Positions 8,907 to 18,321 of a stretch of DNA of 64,000 bases are shown piece after piece (positions within the stretch are counted from its first letter, which is position 1; each line of letters begins with the position of its first letter). The DNA is taken from positions 59,158-123,157 of the forward strand of contig NZ_RJLM01000014.1 in assembly GCF_004104355.1 (NCBI RefSeq), read 5' to 3'. Below the pieces are notes generated by a model. It did no database searches. It had not been told where the DNA came from and saw nothing but the letters and a program-made list of their open reading frames with translations. Made by a program: the position numbers and the translations under genes. The stretch comes from Photobacterium chitinilyticum. GTDB taxonomy: Bacteria > Pseudomonadota > Gammaproteobacteria > Enterobacterales > Vibrionaceae.

Positions 8907-9677
8907 CTAGTAAATTGAAGAGATAAATTGCTGTAGCCTTTCTGATTCAGGGTTGGTGAACAACTTGTCAGGATGCCCCTGCTCCTCAACCAACCCGTGG
9001 TGTAAAAACATCACTTGATTTGAAACATCACGGGCAAACGCCATTTCGTGCGTCACCACCAGCATTGTTCGGCCTTCCTGTGCCAAATCTTGCATTACGC
9101 CCAGTACCTCGCCCACCAGCTCGGGATCCAGTGCTGATGTAGGCTCGTCAAATAACATCACCTCTGGGTCGACCGCCAAGGCTCTTGCTATTGCTGCCCG
9201 CTGCTGTTGGCCTCCCGAAAGGTGACCGGGGTAATAATTGCGTCGCTCGTACAGGCCCACTTTCTTCAGTATTTCCTCGGCTTTTTCAATCGCTTCCGCT
9301 TTAGGTACACCCAACACATGAATTGGCGCCTCAATGACATTACCCAGTACTGTCATATGAGACCAAAGGTTGAAGCCCTGAAAAACCATCGCTAACCGAG
9401 AACGGATTCGCTGCACCTGTTTTTCATCTACCGGTAAAAACTCACCCCGGCGATTATTCTTCATTTTTATCAATTCACCATTCACCCAGATTTCACCCTG
9501 AGTCGGCGTTTCCAATAAATTGATGCAGCGAAGGAATGTACTCTTTCCTGAACCGGAAGAACCTATAATTGAAATGACATCGCCACGATGAGCCGTCAGT
9601 GAAATACCTTTTAGGACTTCATTCTGACCAAAAGACTTATGCAGTTCCTTTACATCAAGCGCCACTACATCTGCCAT
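8907..9677 (-). CDS. artP: Basic amino acid ABC transporter ATP-binding protein (ArtP/HisP/AotP family)
   Basis: 256 residues. Walker A GSSGSGKST (39-47), Q-loop (VFQGFNLW), signature LSGGQQQR, Walker B VMLFDEPTSALD and the switch H in VTHEM. HisP-like features include IRSRLAMVFQ and a VLGNVIEAPIHVLG stretch. I start it at ATG 9677, which has AGGAG 9 nt upstream. The reading frame stays open for 64 more codons, but that stretch has no homology to the family. First gene of the operon, with a 314-bp divergent intergenic region towards the CBP-like gene that holds a possible ArgR site. Confidence 0.93.
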   Translation of the reverse strand: MADVVALDVKELHKSFGQNEVLKGISLTAHRGDVISIIGSSGSGKSTFLRCINLLETPTQGEIWVNGELIKMKNNRRGEFLPVDEKQVQRIRSRLAMVFQGFNLWSHMTVLGNVIEAPIHVLGVPKAEAIEKAEEILKKVGLYERRNYYPGHLSGGQQQRAAIARALAVDPEVMLFDEPTSALDPELVGEVLGVMQDLAQEGRTMLVVTHEMAFARDVSNQVMFLHHGLVEEQGHPDKLFTNPESERLQQFISSIY

Positions 9678-9882
9678 GCGCGCTAACTCCTGTTGCTCCG
9701 TGAATTGGGAAATTAAGCTCTTTAACGACTCTCGGTGACCATTGATTCGGCCAACTGGCACATAAAACCAGTTAAAGAGATTTAGTCTGTTTTCCGAGCA
9801 CTTCATCGAAGGTATCACCACAAACCACAATTGGCAACATTTTGTTAACCTAAAACCACCCGGAATCAACAGTTAAATAGCG

Positions 9883-9896
9883 TGCATAATTAGTCA
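9883..9896. promoter_or_regulatory. Candidate ArgR operator (ARG box) upstream of artP
   Basis: The 14-mer TGCATAATTAGTCA matches the core ARG box TGAAT-WWWW-ATTCA at 12 of 14 positions. It lies about 190 bp before the artP start, in the divergent region 9678-9991, which otherwise holds no gene. If real it supports arginine as the substrate and arginine-dependent repression. A single site with two mismatches is weak evidence. Confidence 0.4.
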
Positions 9897-9991
9897 GTTA
9901 TCGAGCAAATTTGGCTATTTGATAATAGCTCCGACTTAAGGTAGGTTGTTGCGATAAAATCGTCATAGCGCAAGTCTTACCGGATTGGTAT

Positions 9992-11689
9992 ATGTTTAAA
10001 GCCTCTTTCAATCAAGTTACTCACCTTATCATTCGGCTGTTACTAATTGGTTTGACTTTGTTTTCCAGTCATTTATACGCATCAATATCTGAGCAGAAAA
10101 GTCGTAGTATTCTGACTGTTGTCCCCTCGTATACGAATAGGGTTACTGCCAATTTTAATCCATATTCAAAAGCTAGCATGCCAACGACGCATGAGTTCAT
10201 TTTTGAACCACTAATCATTTTCAATACCCTGCAAAACAACAAGCCTGAATACCGACTTGCTACGGGTTACCAGCTGGATCAAAATCTCAAAGGGATCACT
10301 TTTACTCTAAGGAATAATGTCACTTGGTCAGATGGAAAACCATTCACCGCTGATGATGTTGTTTTTTCGTTTTCACTAGCACAAAAATACCCAAAGCTTG
10401 ATTCACACGGCATAAGTCAATGGGTAGAAAGTGTTCATCGCCGTGGAGCCACAGAGGTCTATTTCAAGCTCACCAAACCCAATGCGCTGGTGGCATATAC
10501 CTTGGTGTTACTGCCGATTGTTCCCAAGCATCAATGGGAAAGTATTGCAAACCCAGCCTCATTCACAAATGTCGAACCAATTGGTACCGGGCCTTACACC
10601 CAGATAGAAGCCTTAAATGAAAATGGCTATTTGCAGTGCAACAATCCGTTCTACTGGCAAGCAGATAAGCGCCACATCGATTGCCTTCGCTATCCGAAAG
10701 TGACCAACAATGACGATTTTATTGCGCGAATAGAAAAAGGGGAGTTTGACTGGGCAGGCTCGTTTATTCCGGATATAGAACGCCAATATGCATCCTATTC
10801 ACCGGATTTTAAATACTGGCTGCCACCTTCCAGCCCAATCAGCCTGCTGTTTAACTTCAAGACTGCCGATCCGGAAATCAGAGCGATCTTTGATAAGGTG
10901 GAATTTCGTCGGGCAGTGTCAATGTCGGTACAACGACAACAGCTGATTGATCTCGCCGCCTTTGGCCAAGGTGTGCCGTCAACTCTTGCCTCAGGAATGA
11001 GCCAACGCTTTGCCCATTGGGCCGATCCGATCGCGACTGAAAAATACCTACCTTATATGACACACAATCCGGAGTTGGCAAAAGATCAGCTGTCATCCCT
11101 GGGTATCACAGATAAAAATGGTGACGGCTGGCGAGAACTTCCATCAGGTAACAAGTTTGAGCTGACGATCCTGACACCAAAAGGCTGGTCAGATTTTAAT
11201 ATCACTGCCCTGCTACTGGCGGACATGATGGAGTACATTGGCATTAAAGTTCATCCGGTAGAGGTGGGTTTTAATCACTTCGTGGATCGCTTGACTGCAG
11301 GCGACTATACCTTGGCCCTTACTAACTATCCACAGGGCCCTACGCCGTTTAAGTACTTCGATTCCGCCTTCAATAGCCGCTATCAAGCCCCGCAGTATCC
11401 GCGCTATGCAATGCACTTCTACCAAAGCTCTCGGGTCGATGAACTGCTCGCACAATTTCCGACAGTCTCAACCGCTCATCAGCGACTGGCTATTATTCGC
11501 GAACTCAACGAGATTGTCGCCGGTCAGCAAGTTACGGTTCCGCTCTACAATACCGTGCAGTTTTATCAGTATAACACTCAGCGTTTTACCGGCTGGTTCA
11601 ATGAAAATAACCCTGTCGCTAGCCCACTCATTTGGCCACAGGCACCGGAAAGGTTATTGCACGTGCTTGCCTTGCGACCGAAAGAGTAA
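9992..11689 (+). CDS. Periplasmic solute-binding protein, family 5, chitooligosaccharide-binding (CBP)-like
   Basis: 565 residues with a signal peptide ending near residue 30 (SHLYA). The mature part is an SBP_bac_5 (OppA/YejA fold) protein: WSDGKPFTADDVVFSF, PIGTGPYT and a C-terminal RFTGWFNENNP...IWPQAPERLLHVL. As I recall the Vibrio chitin-oligosaccharide-binding protein CBP (the ChiS partner), these blocks, including NFNPY near the N-terminus and the NFKTAD/VEFRRAVSMSV region, align along the whole length, better than to oligopeptide-binding proteins. It is an orphan: no permease or ATPase genes adjoin it. It could bind chitooligosaccharides, other oligosaccharides or peptides. Divergent from artP; convergent with the ArsR gene. 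Confidence 0.85.
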   Translation: MFKASFNQVTHLIIRLLLIGLTLFSSHLYASISEQKSRSILTVVPSYTNRVTANFNPYSKASMPTTHEFIFEPLIIFNTLQNNKPEYRLATGYQLDQNLKGITFTLRNNVTWSDGKPFTADDVVFSFSLAQKYPKLDSHGISQWVESVHRRGATEVYFKLTKPNALVAYTLVLLPIVPKHQWESIANPASFTNVEPIGTGPYTQIEALNENGYLQCNNPFYWQADKRHIDCLRYPKVTNNDDFIARIEKGEFDWAGSFIPDIERQYASYSPDFKYWLPPSSPISLLFNFKTADPEIRAIFDKVEFRRAVSMSVQRQQLIDLAAFGQGVPSTLASGMSQRFAHWADPIATEKYLPYMTHNPELAKDQLSSLGITDKNGDGWRELPSGNKFELTILTPKGWSDFNITALLLADMMEYIGIKVHPVEVGFNHFVDRLTAGDYTLALTNYPQGPTPFKYFDSAFNSRYQAPQYPRYAMHFYQSSRVDELLAQFPTVSTAHQRLAIIRELNEIVAGQQVTVPLYNTVQFYQYNTQRFTGWFNENNPVASPLIWPQAPERLLHVLALRPKE

Positions 11690-11718
11690 CTGGATTATAT
11701 ACTCGGGGGAAGTGTGAC

Positions 11719-12027
11719 CTACACTTTCTCGTCATTCGACGGTTGACTACTACAACACTCATCCTGCAAAAAGCCGACGACCCCTTCCAACATGTCATAT
11801 TGCGGGATGCAATACAGTGTTCTCCCCTCTCGCTGTTGTTGAACCAGACCGGCAGAGACAAGTCCAGAGATATGGTGTGACAATGTCGAACCTGGTATGC
11901 CAAGCTCTTCCTGCAGCTTACCGACAGGCAACCCGTTATGCCCCGATTTCACTAAATGTTTATACACTCGCAGTCGCGTTGGGTGCCCAAGCTCTTTCAA
12001 TGCCTTAGCAACAATTTCCAGTTCCAT
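11719..12027 (-). CDS. ArsR-family winged-helix transcriptional regulator
   Basis: 102 residues. Winged helix-turn-helix core: KALGHPTRLRVYKHL-type N-terminus (here KALKELGHPTRLRVYKHL), the recognition helix region IPGSTLSHHISGL, and the wing VQQQREGRTLYCIP. The C-terminus has a vicinal cysteine pair (DECCSSQ) that could sense metal, metalloid or thiol stress, but the classical CVC metal site of ArsR is absent. Start at ATG 12027 (GGA 8 nt before it). The in-frame ATG at 12042 and a start at 12093 would add residues with no family match. No arsenic or efflux genes are adjacent, so the target is unknown. Confidence 0.85.
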   Translation of the reverse strand: MELEIVAKALKELGHPTRLRVYKHLVKSGHNGLPVGKLQEELGIPGSTLSHHISGLVSAGLVQQQREGRTLYCIPQYDMLEGVVGFLQDECCSSQPSNDEKV

Positions 12028-12217
12028 AATCAATTCCGTCATACGTTTATATTTCGATAATACCAGAAATAAATTAACAGCCCTAGCGCTCAATCTTGTA
12101 TTCCAAGAAAAGAAAAAGGCAAGCCCGACTGAACGTCGAACTCACCTTTCTTGACTCTCGCCTAAATCCTATAACCTAGAACCTAGAAACTCGGTTCCAA
12201 GCTTCGGCATCCTGCGA

Positions 12218-13699
12218 TTACACCATCGCGGCACCGGCAAATAGAACGATAACCGTCACCACTAGCACTATGATCACAAACGGCATCACCCATTTCAGGA
12301 AACGCTCATAAGGGATTTTCGCCAAGGCCAAACCGGCAACAAGGTGACCCGCCGTCGGCGCAAAGAGATTGATCCAGCCACTTGCAGACTGGTAAGCAGT
12401 AATGATCAAATCACGGCCAATGCCAGAGAAGTCAGCCAATGGTGCCATCAAAGGCATAGAGACCGTTGCTAAACCCGATGTTGATGGAATAAAGAAGCTC
12501 AATACAATGTGGACAAAGTACGTCACCACAACAAACACACCAGACGACAAGCCAGTAACGGCACCTTCAGCCCAGTTAAGAATTGTGTCGATGATCACAC
12601 CGTTATCCATCACAACATAGATACCACGGGCAACCGCAACCACCAATGCAACGCCGATCAGATCTTTGGCCCCTTCAAGGAAGGTCTTGATAAAATCGCC
12701 TTCGGACATCCGGTTGATCAGCGCAATCAAGATGGCAGAAGCCAAGAAGAGAGTCGATAGTTCATCAAACCACCACCACAGAGTCGGGATAGCAGTAATC
12801 CCCATGTCTTCCCATGGGATCACACCGTAGATCATCACCAGGAAAGCACCGAAGAACACGCTCATCGTCAGTTTTTGCTTGGTCGTGAACTCACCGGTGT
12901 CTTCACTTACATGAGAAAACTCATCGTTGAACTCAATGTCAGCAAGCACTGACTGCGACTTGTCAGCTTTGACCTTCGAGGCATAGCGCATCACAAACCA
13001 GGAAGCCAGTGCAATCAAAATCACCAGCTGAACCACACGTAATCCAATCCCTTCGCCAATTGGCAAGTCGGCAAAGCCGGATGCAATACCTGTAGCAAAC
13101 GGGTTAACGGTTGATGCCAATACCCCGACACCCGAACCGAGCAGAATGATACCTGCAGCTACCATACGGTCGTAACCGGCGGCTGCCATTACAGGCAATA
13201 TCACGGCCCAGAAAGCCACCGTTTCTTCCGCCATCCCGTAGGTTGAGCCCCCCAGTGCGAACAAACTGATCAATACCGGGATCATCATCTGCTCACGACC
13301 GTGGAATTTACGCACAATTGCTGCCACACCGGAGTCCATTGCACCGGTGCGCATGGTCACGGCCAGGAACCCGCCGATCACCAAGACGAACAGCGCAACA
13401 TCTACCGCCTTATGGAAGCCTTTGATCGGTGCCATCAGCACATCAATGAATCCTTGCGGCGACGATTCCAGCTCCTGATAAGAGCCCGGGACCGGCAACA
13501 AGCGTTCCCCGCCATCATAATCAAGCACTTCCGCAGCCGGAATAATCTGATCGGTACCGTTAACGATATAATCGTATTTACCGGCAGGCATAATCCAGGT
13601 TAGCAATGCCACGAGGGCAATGATAATAAAGAGAATGGTGTAAACCGTTGGCATTTTGAATGATTTTTTCACTTTGCCGGCCTCAGTTGCTGTGGTCAT
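12218..13699 (-). CDS. yfcC: YfcC-family (DcuC superfamily) membrane transporter
   Basis: 493-residue inner-membrane carrier with about 11-12 transmembrane helices. The signature blocks GGSTYGMAEETVAFWAVILP, LGSGVGVLASTVNPFATGIA and FIPSTSGLATVSMPLMAPLAD are those of the YfcC/ArcD-like branch of the C4-dicarboxylate anaerobic carrier family. Family members are proposed to carry dicarboxylates or basic amino acids/peptide products; the substrate is not known. Its ATG overlaps the stop of the upstream M20 peptidase by 4 bp (ATGA), so the two are translationally coupled. This suggests uptake or export of a dipeptide or amino acid linked to peptide hydrolysis. Confidence 0.9.
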   Translation of the reverse strand: MTTATEAGKVKKSFKMPTVYTILFIIIALVALLTWIMPAGKYDYIVNGTDQIIPAAEVLDYDGGERLLPVPGSYQELESSPQGFIDVLMAPIKGFHKAVDVALFVLVIGGFLAVTMRTGAMDSGVAAIVRKFHGREQMMIPVLISLFALGGSTYGMAEETVAFWAVILPVMAAAGYDRMVAAGIILLGSGVGVLASTVNPFATGIASGFADLPIGEGIGLRVVQLVILIALASWFVMRYASKVKADKSQSVLADIEFNDEFSHVSEDTGEFTTKQKLTMSVFFGAFLVMIYGVIPWEDMGITAIPTLWWWFDELSTLFLASAILIALINRMSEGDFIKTFLEGAKDLIGVALVVAVARGIYVVMDNGVIIDTILNWAEGAVTGLSSGVFVVVTYFVHIVLSFFIPSTSGLATVSMPLMAPLADFSGIGRDLIITAYQSASGWINLFAPTAGHLVAGLALAKIPYERFLKWVMPFVIIVLVVTVIVLFAGAAMV

Positions 13700-15051
13700 A
13701 GCTCTACTCCCTGCAATTGATAGATCGCATTTGCATACACGTTCATCGCCTTAAGCATGTCATCAATGATGAGGTACTCGTTGGGCATATGCTCAACTTT
13801 GTCACGACCGGGAAAAATAGCCCCATAGGCAACACAGTTGGGGATTGCGCGAGCATAAGTTGCGCCCCCAGAGGTCATAGGCTGGCTTTCCAGATCACCG
13901 CTTATTTCCTGATAAGCAGCCATCAACGTCTGAATAACCGGGCTTTCTGCCGGCATATACAGTGATGGCAAAACATCAAATTCTTCATATTGAAGATCAT
14001 ACTGCTCGGTGACAGCCTCTATATCGCTGTCAAAATTGTCTTTGCTGAAAGTCACCGGCACCCGAATATCAATTCCTAGCTTGCTGTGCTGAGAATCAAT
14101 GCAGAGCTGGGCGACATTAAAGGTTAGTCTGCCGCTAACATCCTCAACAGGACCAAAAATCTCTTTGGCATTGGCATCCTGGCCAATCTGCTCGGCCACA
14201 AAGCGTATTGCCGGGTGAGTAATGCCTAGTTCGTTCAGAGCAATACACAGGCGGGCAATAGCATTGACACCTTTGATGTCGGCTGCCGCGGAATGAGCCG
14301 CTTTACCAAATACCGTCACTTCGGCATCCTCGGCGGTAAAATCAAAACCAAGCTCATCCAGCTTGGTGGCAAGCTCTTCCCAAAGCGGCCCTTCATATTT
14401 CGCCAAATCAGGCACCGCATTCAATGCACCACCACAATCCAGTTGCAGCAACTCATCACCCGGGCCATGAAGCCAGGACTGGATCAGCATTTTTTCCGCA
14501 TGGATCAATGGGAATGCAGAATCCGGCGTAAAGCCGCACTGCGGGACTTCTTCTTTTTCTAGGTAACGGTCAATACAACGCCATAATGTTTCTTCATCGG
14601 TACCGAAAATAAACCGAATCCGTTTGTTCAGCTTTATTCCGCTATCAATCAGTGCCTTGACGGCAAAGATGGCAGCCAACGTTGGGCCTTTGTCATCCTG
14701 AGTGCCCCGGCCATAAAGCTTGCCATCTCGGATTTCCGGTTCAAATGGTGCTGAGTCCCAGGCCGAAAGCTCGCCGGTAGGCACAACATCCAAGTGACCC
14801 AGCACACCAATCATCTGCTCACCGTCGCCAATCTCAGCGTAACCGTAATAGCCTTTATGATCTTTATAGATCGCAAACCCCAGTTCATGGCAGAACTGCA
14901 GGGTTTCCGTTAAGCAATCATCTATAGGTTGCCCAAATGGTGTATCACTGTCGTCATCCTGGTAAACACTGGGTATGGCAACTAAACGCTTCACTGCGGC
15001 AATATAGTCATCACGCATTGCGTTTATATTTGATGCTATCGTTGCTTTCAT
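13696..15051 (-). CDS. M20-family metallopeptidase (PepV/dipeptidase type)
   Basis: 451 residues, cytoplasmic dizinc aminopeptidase/dipeptidase. Metal and catalytic residues: H86 and D88 in VLGHLDVVP, the bridging Asp in GTQDDKGP (D119/D120), the general base E153-E154 in FGTDEET, and a late metal His expected near EHMPNE-type sequence (here VEHMPNEYLIID). An inserted lid domain about residues 200-330 fits the PepV/Sapep group. Start at ATG 15051, preceded by AGAGGG at 5 nt; the frame extends 12 codons upstream without support. It heads a two-gene operon with yfcC, and a near-consensus CRP site lies about 150 bp upstream. Confidence 0.92.
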   Translation of the reverse strand: MKATIASNINAMRDDYIAAVKRLVAIPSVYQDDDSDTPFGQPIDDCLTETLQFCHELGFAIYKDHKGYYGYAEIGDGEQMIGVLGHLDVVPTGELSAWDSAPFEPEIRDGKLYGRGTQDDKGPTLAAIFAVKALIDSGIKLNKRIRFIFGTDEETLWRCIDRYLEKEEVPQCGFTPDSAFPLIHAEKMLIQSWLHGPGDELLQLDCGGALNAVPDLAKYEGPLWEELATKLDELGFDFTAEDAEVTVFGKAAHSAAADIKGVNAIARLCIALNELGITHPAIRFVAEQIGQDANAKEIFGPVEDVSGRLTFNVAQLCIDSQHSKLGIDIRVPVTFSKDNFDSDIEAVTEQYDLQYEEFDVLPSLYMPAESPVIQTLMAAYQEISGDLESQPMTSGGATYARAIPNCVAYGAIFPGRDKVEHMPNEYLIIDDMLKAMNVYANAIYQLQGVEL

Positions 15052-15196
15052 CGTATCCCTCTTATTCTCATCTTGTTTAGTCTGCATTAATCAAAAATAG
15101 CGGGCTAAAGTAATGAATAATTATCAGTAATCAGAATAAAGCATTGAACTATACTCATCTGACCAATTCATTCTGCTATAGCATGGGAAATTTAAC

Positions 15197-15212
15197 TGTG
15201 ATTACTTTCACT
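15197..15212 (-). promoter_or_regulatory. CRP-type binding site upstream of the M20 peptidase-yfcC operon
   Basis: TGTGA-TTACTT-TCACT matches the CRP consensus TGTGA-N6-TCACA at 9 of 10 informative positions and is followed by further AT-rich DNA. Distance to the peptidase start is about 146 bp. It would make the operon responsive to carbon supply. Confidence 0.65.
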
Positions 15213-15736
15213 TGGTGTGATTTCAATATGGGACGACGGTCAAAAAGTCAGCATTTACTTTTTTAGGCACAGATAACTTATCCCTCTGGAGAGCAAAATA
15301 TTACTTACACAGCATACTAATATGCCAAGTCGGAACACGTCCATATAAAGTACAAGACAATATAGTATGAAAATTCACCATGCTTTATTGAACAATAGAT
15401 AAGCTATGACAATCTTACGGTCCATCAATAAAGTATTGATGTCATTATTATATTTATTATTCATGACAATAATACCTTAGATGACAATGTAGATATAAGG
15501 CAATATATATAATTTTATTTCATATTATTTAAAATAAAAAGTTAATCTATTTTATTTTTAGATACGTACTAACAATAGATAAATATAATAACTCTATTAA
15601 GTTAAACTTGCTGGCTATATAATAACGGACAATTCCATTGCTTGCGCCGATGTTATATCAATATGCAACAATAATACCAATTACCATAATCAGTGTCGCT
15701 ACCAAGTGACGCTCTTTATTTTTACGTTGAGTAATT
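15213..15736. other. AT-rich intergenic region between the peptidase operon and the chemoreceptor
   Basis: No credible gene. It holds a 7-bp palindromic dyad with 3-nt centre (ATCAATA/TATTGAT, 15424-15440) and long A/T runs up to the chemoreceptor start. A reading frame at 15658-15903 on the minus strand overlaps the chemoreceptor 5' end and lacks protein-like features. Confidence 0.6.
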
Positions 15737-17689
15737 ATGCTAAATACAATTAAAAACCTTCCTTTACGAATACTCCTTTCGTTATCATCAGCATTTGCTG
15801 TTCTATGCTTTATTATTACAATAATAATCAGCCAGAATCTATTATCTGAAGTTGAAACCAACACGAATAAGGTCAATGACTTCATCGCTTTTAACAGTAC
15901 CATGAAAGAATTTCAGGACTTACAGGATGTAAGTCGAATGAAATCGATTTATGCGCTTGGCTTTTATGAGCGTATGGATGAAATGGTTAGTGTCAACGGT
16001 GAAAACCTAACCAAAGTAAAGCGTAGTTATAGTGCCTTGATGCAAACAGATAACCGTGCCCTGACTCCACAGGCCAAACAGTCGTTAGATACCTTCGTCA
16101 ATAACTACAAGTTGTATGTCCAGGCTTCAGAACAACTCAGAGAACAACGCCAGAAAATCATCAAGATTTATGATGCAACCAGTTGGATCACTACCGATAT
16201 CACCGCCACCGATTCATTAATAGCGAAGAATAGAAACACTGATGATATCGACCTTTGGACCCAAAAATTGTCTGATATATCAGATACTGCTGGATTAATG
16301 CTTTATCACCTTGCCGTCGGAGTCAAAGGCCAAAGCCAACAAGATACAAAAAAGACATTGGAATACGCTCGAGAATTAAATGCTTATTTCAAAAACTTCA
16401 ACCACTGGCCGGAAGCAGAAACTGTAATTAATAATGCCAAGCTTTGGGAACTACAGCTAAAGGAAATTATCCAGCTACAGAAAGACAAGAAAGCAACAGC
16501 CAATCGTATGATTGAACTGGGTAATAATAACACCAAGATCATTACCTCTTTGGCGGAAGCCTCAATTCATAAAACAGAAGATTTATCTGATAAAAGTTCT
16601 GAGCTATTGCAATCAGTTACAACAAGCCAGTTAACTGCGACAGCAATTGCAACCGTATTAGCCTTAACGATTAGCATTTTTCTATCAAATGCAATTAGTG
16701 GAGTAATGAGTTCTCTTTATCAGGCAGTTAAAGAGCTCGCCGACGGTAACCTTAATGCCCGAACAAACATCAAGGGAAAAAATGAAATTGGTCTACTAGG
16801 CGACAGTCTTGATGATGCGATCTCCCAACTAGCACAAACAATCCGCTCACTTCGTGGTGTCAGTGACGAAGTGGCGACCTCTTCGACAGAACTAGCCGCT
16901 GTGATGACCCAAAGCGAAGTCAACGGCCGCGAGCAGCAACAGCAGGTAGAACAAATTGCGGCCGCCGTGACAGAGTTGTCTGCTGCCGCATCGCAAGTAG
17001 ACGGTTATGCTAAAACAGCAGATGAGAGTGCCCAACAGGCACTTACTATGGGTGCAGAAAGTACCGAGATTGCCCAGCATTCCCGTCAGCTGACTCAAGA
17101 ATTAGCCTTGCAGCTTGACGAAACGTCAACGCAGGTTACTGATCTCAACGAACAAAGCATTAAAATCAGTGAGGTCATCACGGTCATTGACAGCATTTCC
17201 GAACAAACTAACCTTCTGGCGCTCAACGCCGCGATTGAAGCAGCACGCGCCGGAGAAAGCGGTCGCGGATTTGCCGTGGTCGCTGATGAAGTCAGGGTTC
17301 TTGCCGCCAAGACCCAGGATTCCACCCAACAGATCCAAACGATTATCGAACAGCTTCAGCATAAATCCTCTGCCGTGGTCGATGCCGTCAACAACAGCTT
17401 GAGCAAAGTCAAAGCCAACAGCGAGATAGCAGAACAGACCAGCAACCAAATTGAATCCATTACCCAGGCTCTAGAGCATATCAGCCATGTCAACGGTGAT
17501 GTCACCGCTTCGGTCGACGAACAAAGCCGGGCTATTGATGATATTACCCTTAATATCAACACTATTAATGACATTATCAGTCAGAACGTAGCCGGTATCA
17601 GCCAGACAGCCGAAGCGAGCAGCCACTTGTCACAGCTGGCAGAAAACCAGAAAAACCAGCTCGGTGAATTTCAAGTCGCAGAGCGATAA
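15737..17689 (+). CDS. Methyl-accepting chemotaxis protein with a helical-bimodular-like sensor
   Basis: 650-residue inner-membrane chemoreceptor. TM1 spans about 11-33. A long all-helical periplasmic domain of about 260 residues (34-295) has the size of an HBM sensor. TM2 spans about 298-320, then HAMP (320-372), then the cytoplasmic signalling coiled coil with the hairpin tip [32 protein letters not shown]. The C-terminus lacks a CheR/CheB-tethering pentapeptide. It signals to CheA/CheW. The ligand is unknown; HBM sensors elsewhere bind organic acids. Monocistronic, with a weak hairpin (aagtggc/gccactt) just after the stop. Confidence 0.93.
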   Translation: MLNTIKNLPLRILLSLSSAFAVLCFIITIIISQNLLSEVETNTNKVNDFIAFNSTMKEFQDLQDVSRMKSIYALGFYERMDEMVSVNGENLTKVKRSYSALMQTDNRALTPQAKQSLDTFVNNYKLYVQASEQLREQRQKIIKIYDATSWITTDITATDSLIAKNRNTDDIDLWTQKLSDISDTAGLMLYHLAVGVKGQSQQDTKKTLEYARELNAYFKNFNHWPEAETVINNAKLWELQLKEIIQLQKDKKATANRMIELGNNNTKIITSLAEASIHKTEDLSDKSSELLQSVTTSQLTATAIATVLALTISIFLSNAISGVMSSLYQAVKELADGNLNARTNIKGKNEIGLLGDSLDDAISQLAQTIRSLRGVSDEVATSSTELAAVMTQSEVNGREQQQQVEQIAAAVTELSAAASQVDGYAKTADESAQQALTMGAESTEIAQHSRQLTQELALQLDETSTQVTDLNEQSIKISEVITVIDSISEQTNLLALNAAIEAARAGESGRGFAVVADEVRVLAAKTQDSTQQIQTIIEQLQHKSSAVVDAVNNSLSKVKANSEIAEQTSNQIESITQALEHISHVNGDVTASVDEQSRAIDDITLNINTINDIISQNVAGISQTAEASSHLSQLAENQKNQLGEFQVAER

Positions 17690-18149
17690 TACCGCAAGTG
17701 GCAAGGACGCCACTTCCTCCTACCATTCACAACATCACATTTCGCCTATCTCTCTGCTACGCTGTTAATGCAGCAGTAAACCAGTGCCATTCCACATGCT
17801 TCAACGGATAACATGCAAAGGCAGTAATTTTATTACAGAGCTGCAGCTTAATCGCCAGAAAAGCCAGAAATGGGATTGCTGGCTTTTTTTATGACTATTT
17901 CTACAAGCCAATTACTCGATTCAAAAATAGTGACGAAGACTGCCACTTTTGGTGTAGTTAACCCTGTAAACCGTAATTCACGGGACTCAGGAGCAAAAAG
18001 CCCTTAAAAACAGCAATTTACCACCAAAAGCACCATTTGCGAGCACGTTCACAGTTTTACTTTTGTTATATAACTTCTTTCATTTCTCATAACAAAACCT
18101 CTTCTCACTCAATTTTTTTTGGTTTTTTTCCTACATTTTTTTAAGCGTA
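17690..18149. other. Intergenic region with an orphan terminator
   Basis: A 632-bp gap separates the chemoreceptor from the DUF3360 gene. A well-formed terminator at 17860-17890 lies 170 nt after the chemoreceptor stop. The rest shows T-rich tracts near 18110-18140 and no open frame of note. A short RNA ending at the terminator is possible but no promoter is convincing. Confidence 0.5.
17860..17890 (+). terminator. Rho-independent terminator (orphan or late terminator of the chemoreceptor)
   Basis: Stem aaagccag/ctggcttt (17860-17867 with 17879-17886), 11-nt loop, seven T. Confidence 0.8.
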
Positions 18150-18163
18150 GTGATCAAGATCAA
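18150..18163 (+). promoter_or_regulatory. FNR-type site upstream of the DUF3360-pflB operon
   Basis: GTGAT-CAAG-ATCAA matches the FNR consensus TTGAT-N4-ATCAA at 9 of 10 positions. A possible -10 (TACACT, 18186-18191) would place the site near -41, the class II activator position; TATAAT at 18211 is an alternative. The anaerobic pfl operon of E. coli is likewise FNR-controlled. A 6-bp inverted repeat (acctgg/ccaggt, 18236-18260) lies in the leader. Confidence 0.65.
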
Positions 18164-18321
18164 TTCCCTGAAACGGACCAAGCGGTACACTTCGGTAAAA
18201 TTTGGTGAAATATAATTACACCTAGAATAGCTCGCACCTGGGAGGGTTGAATTTCCAGGTAAGCGCATTAGAGTTACAAGCACTAAATACAATAATTATT
18301 TAAACGTAGAACGAGGCACTT

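Noticed and set aside
9678-9869. N-terminal extension of ArtP by 64 residues
   Set aside because: The added residues lack homology to ABC ATPases, and a good ribosome-binding site sits before ATG 9677.
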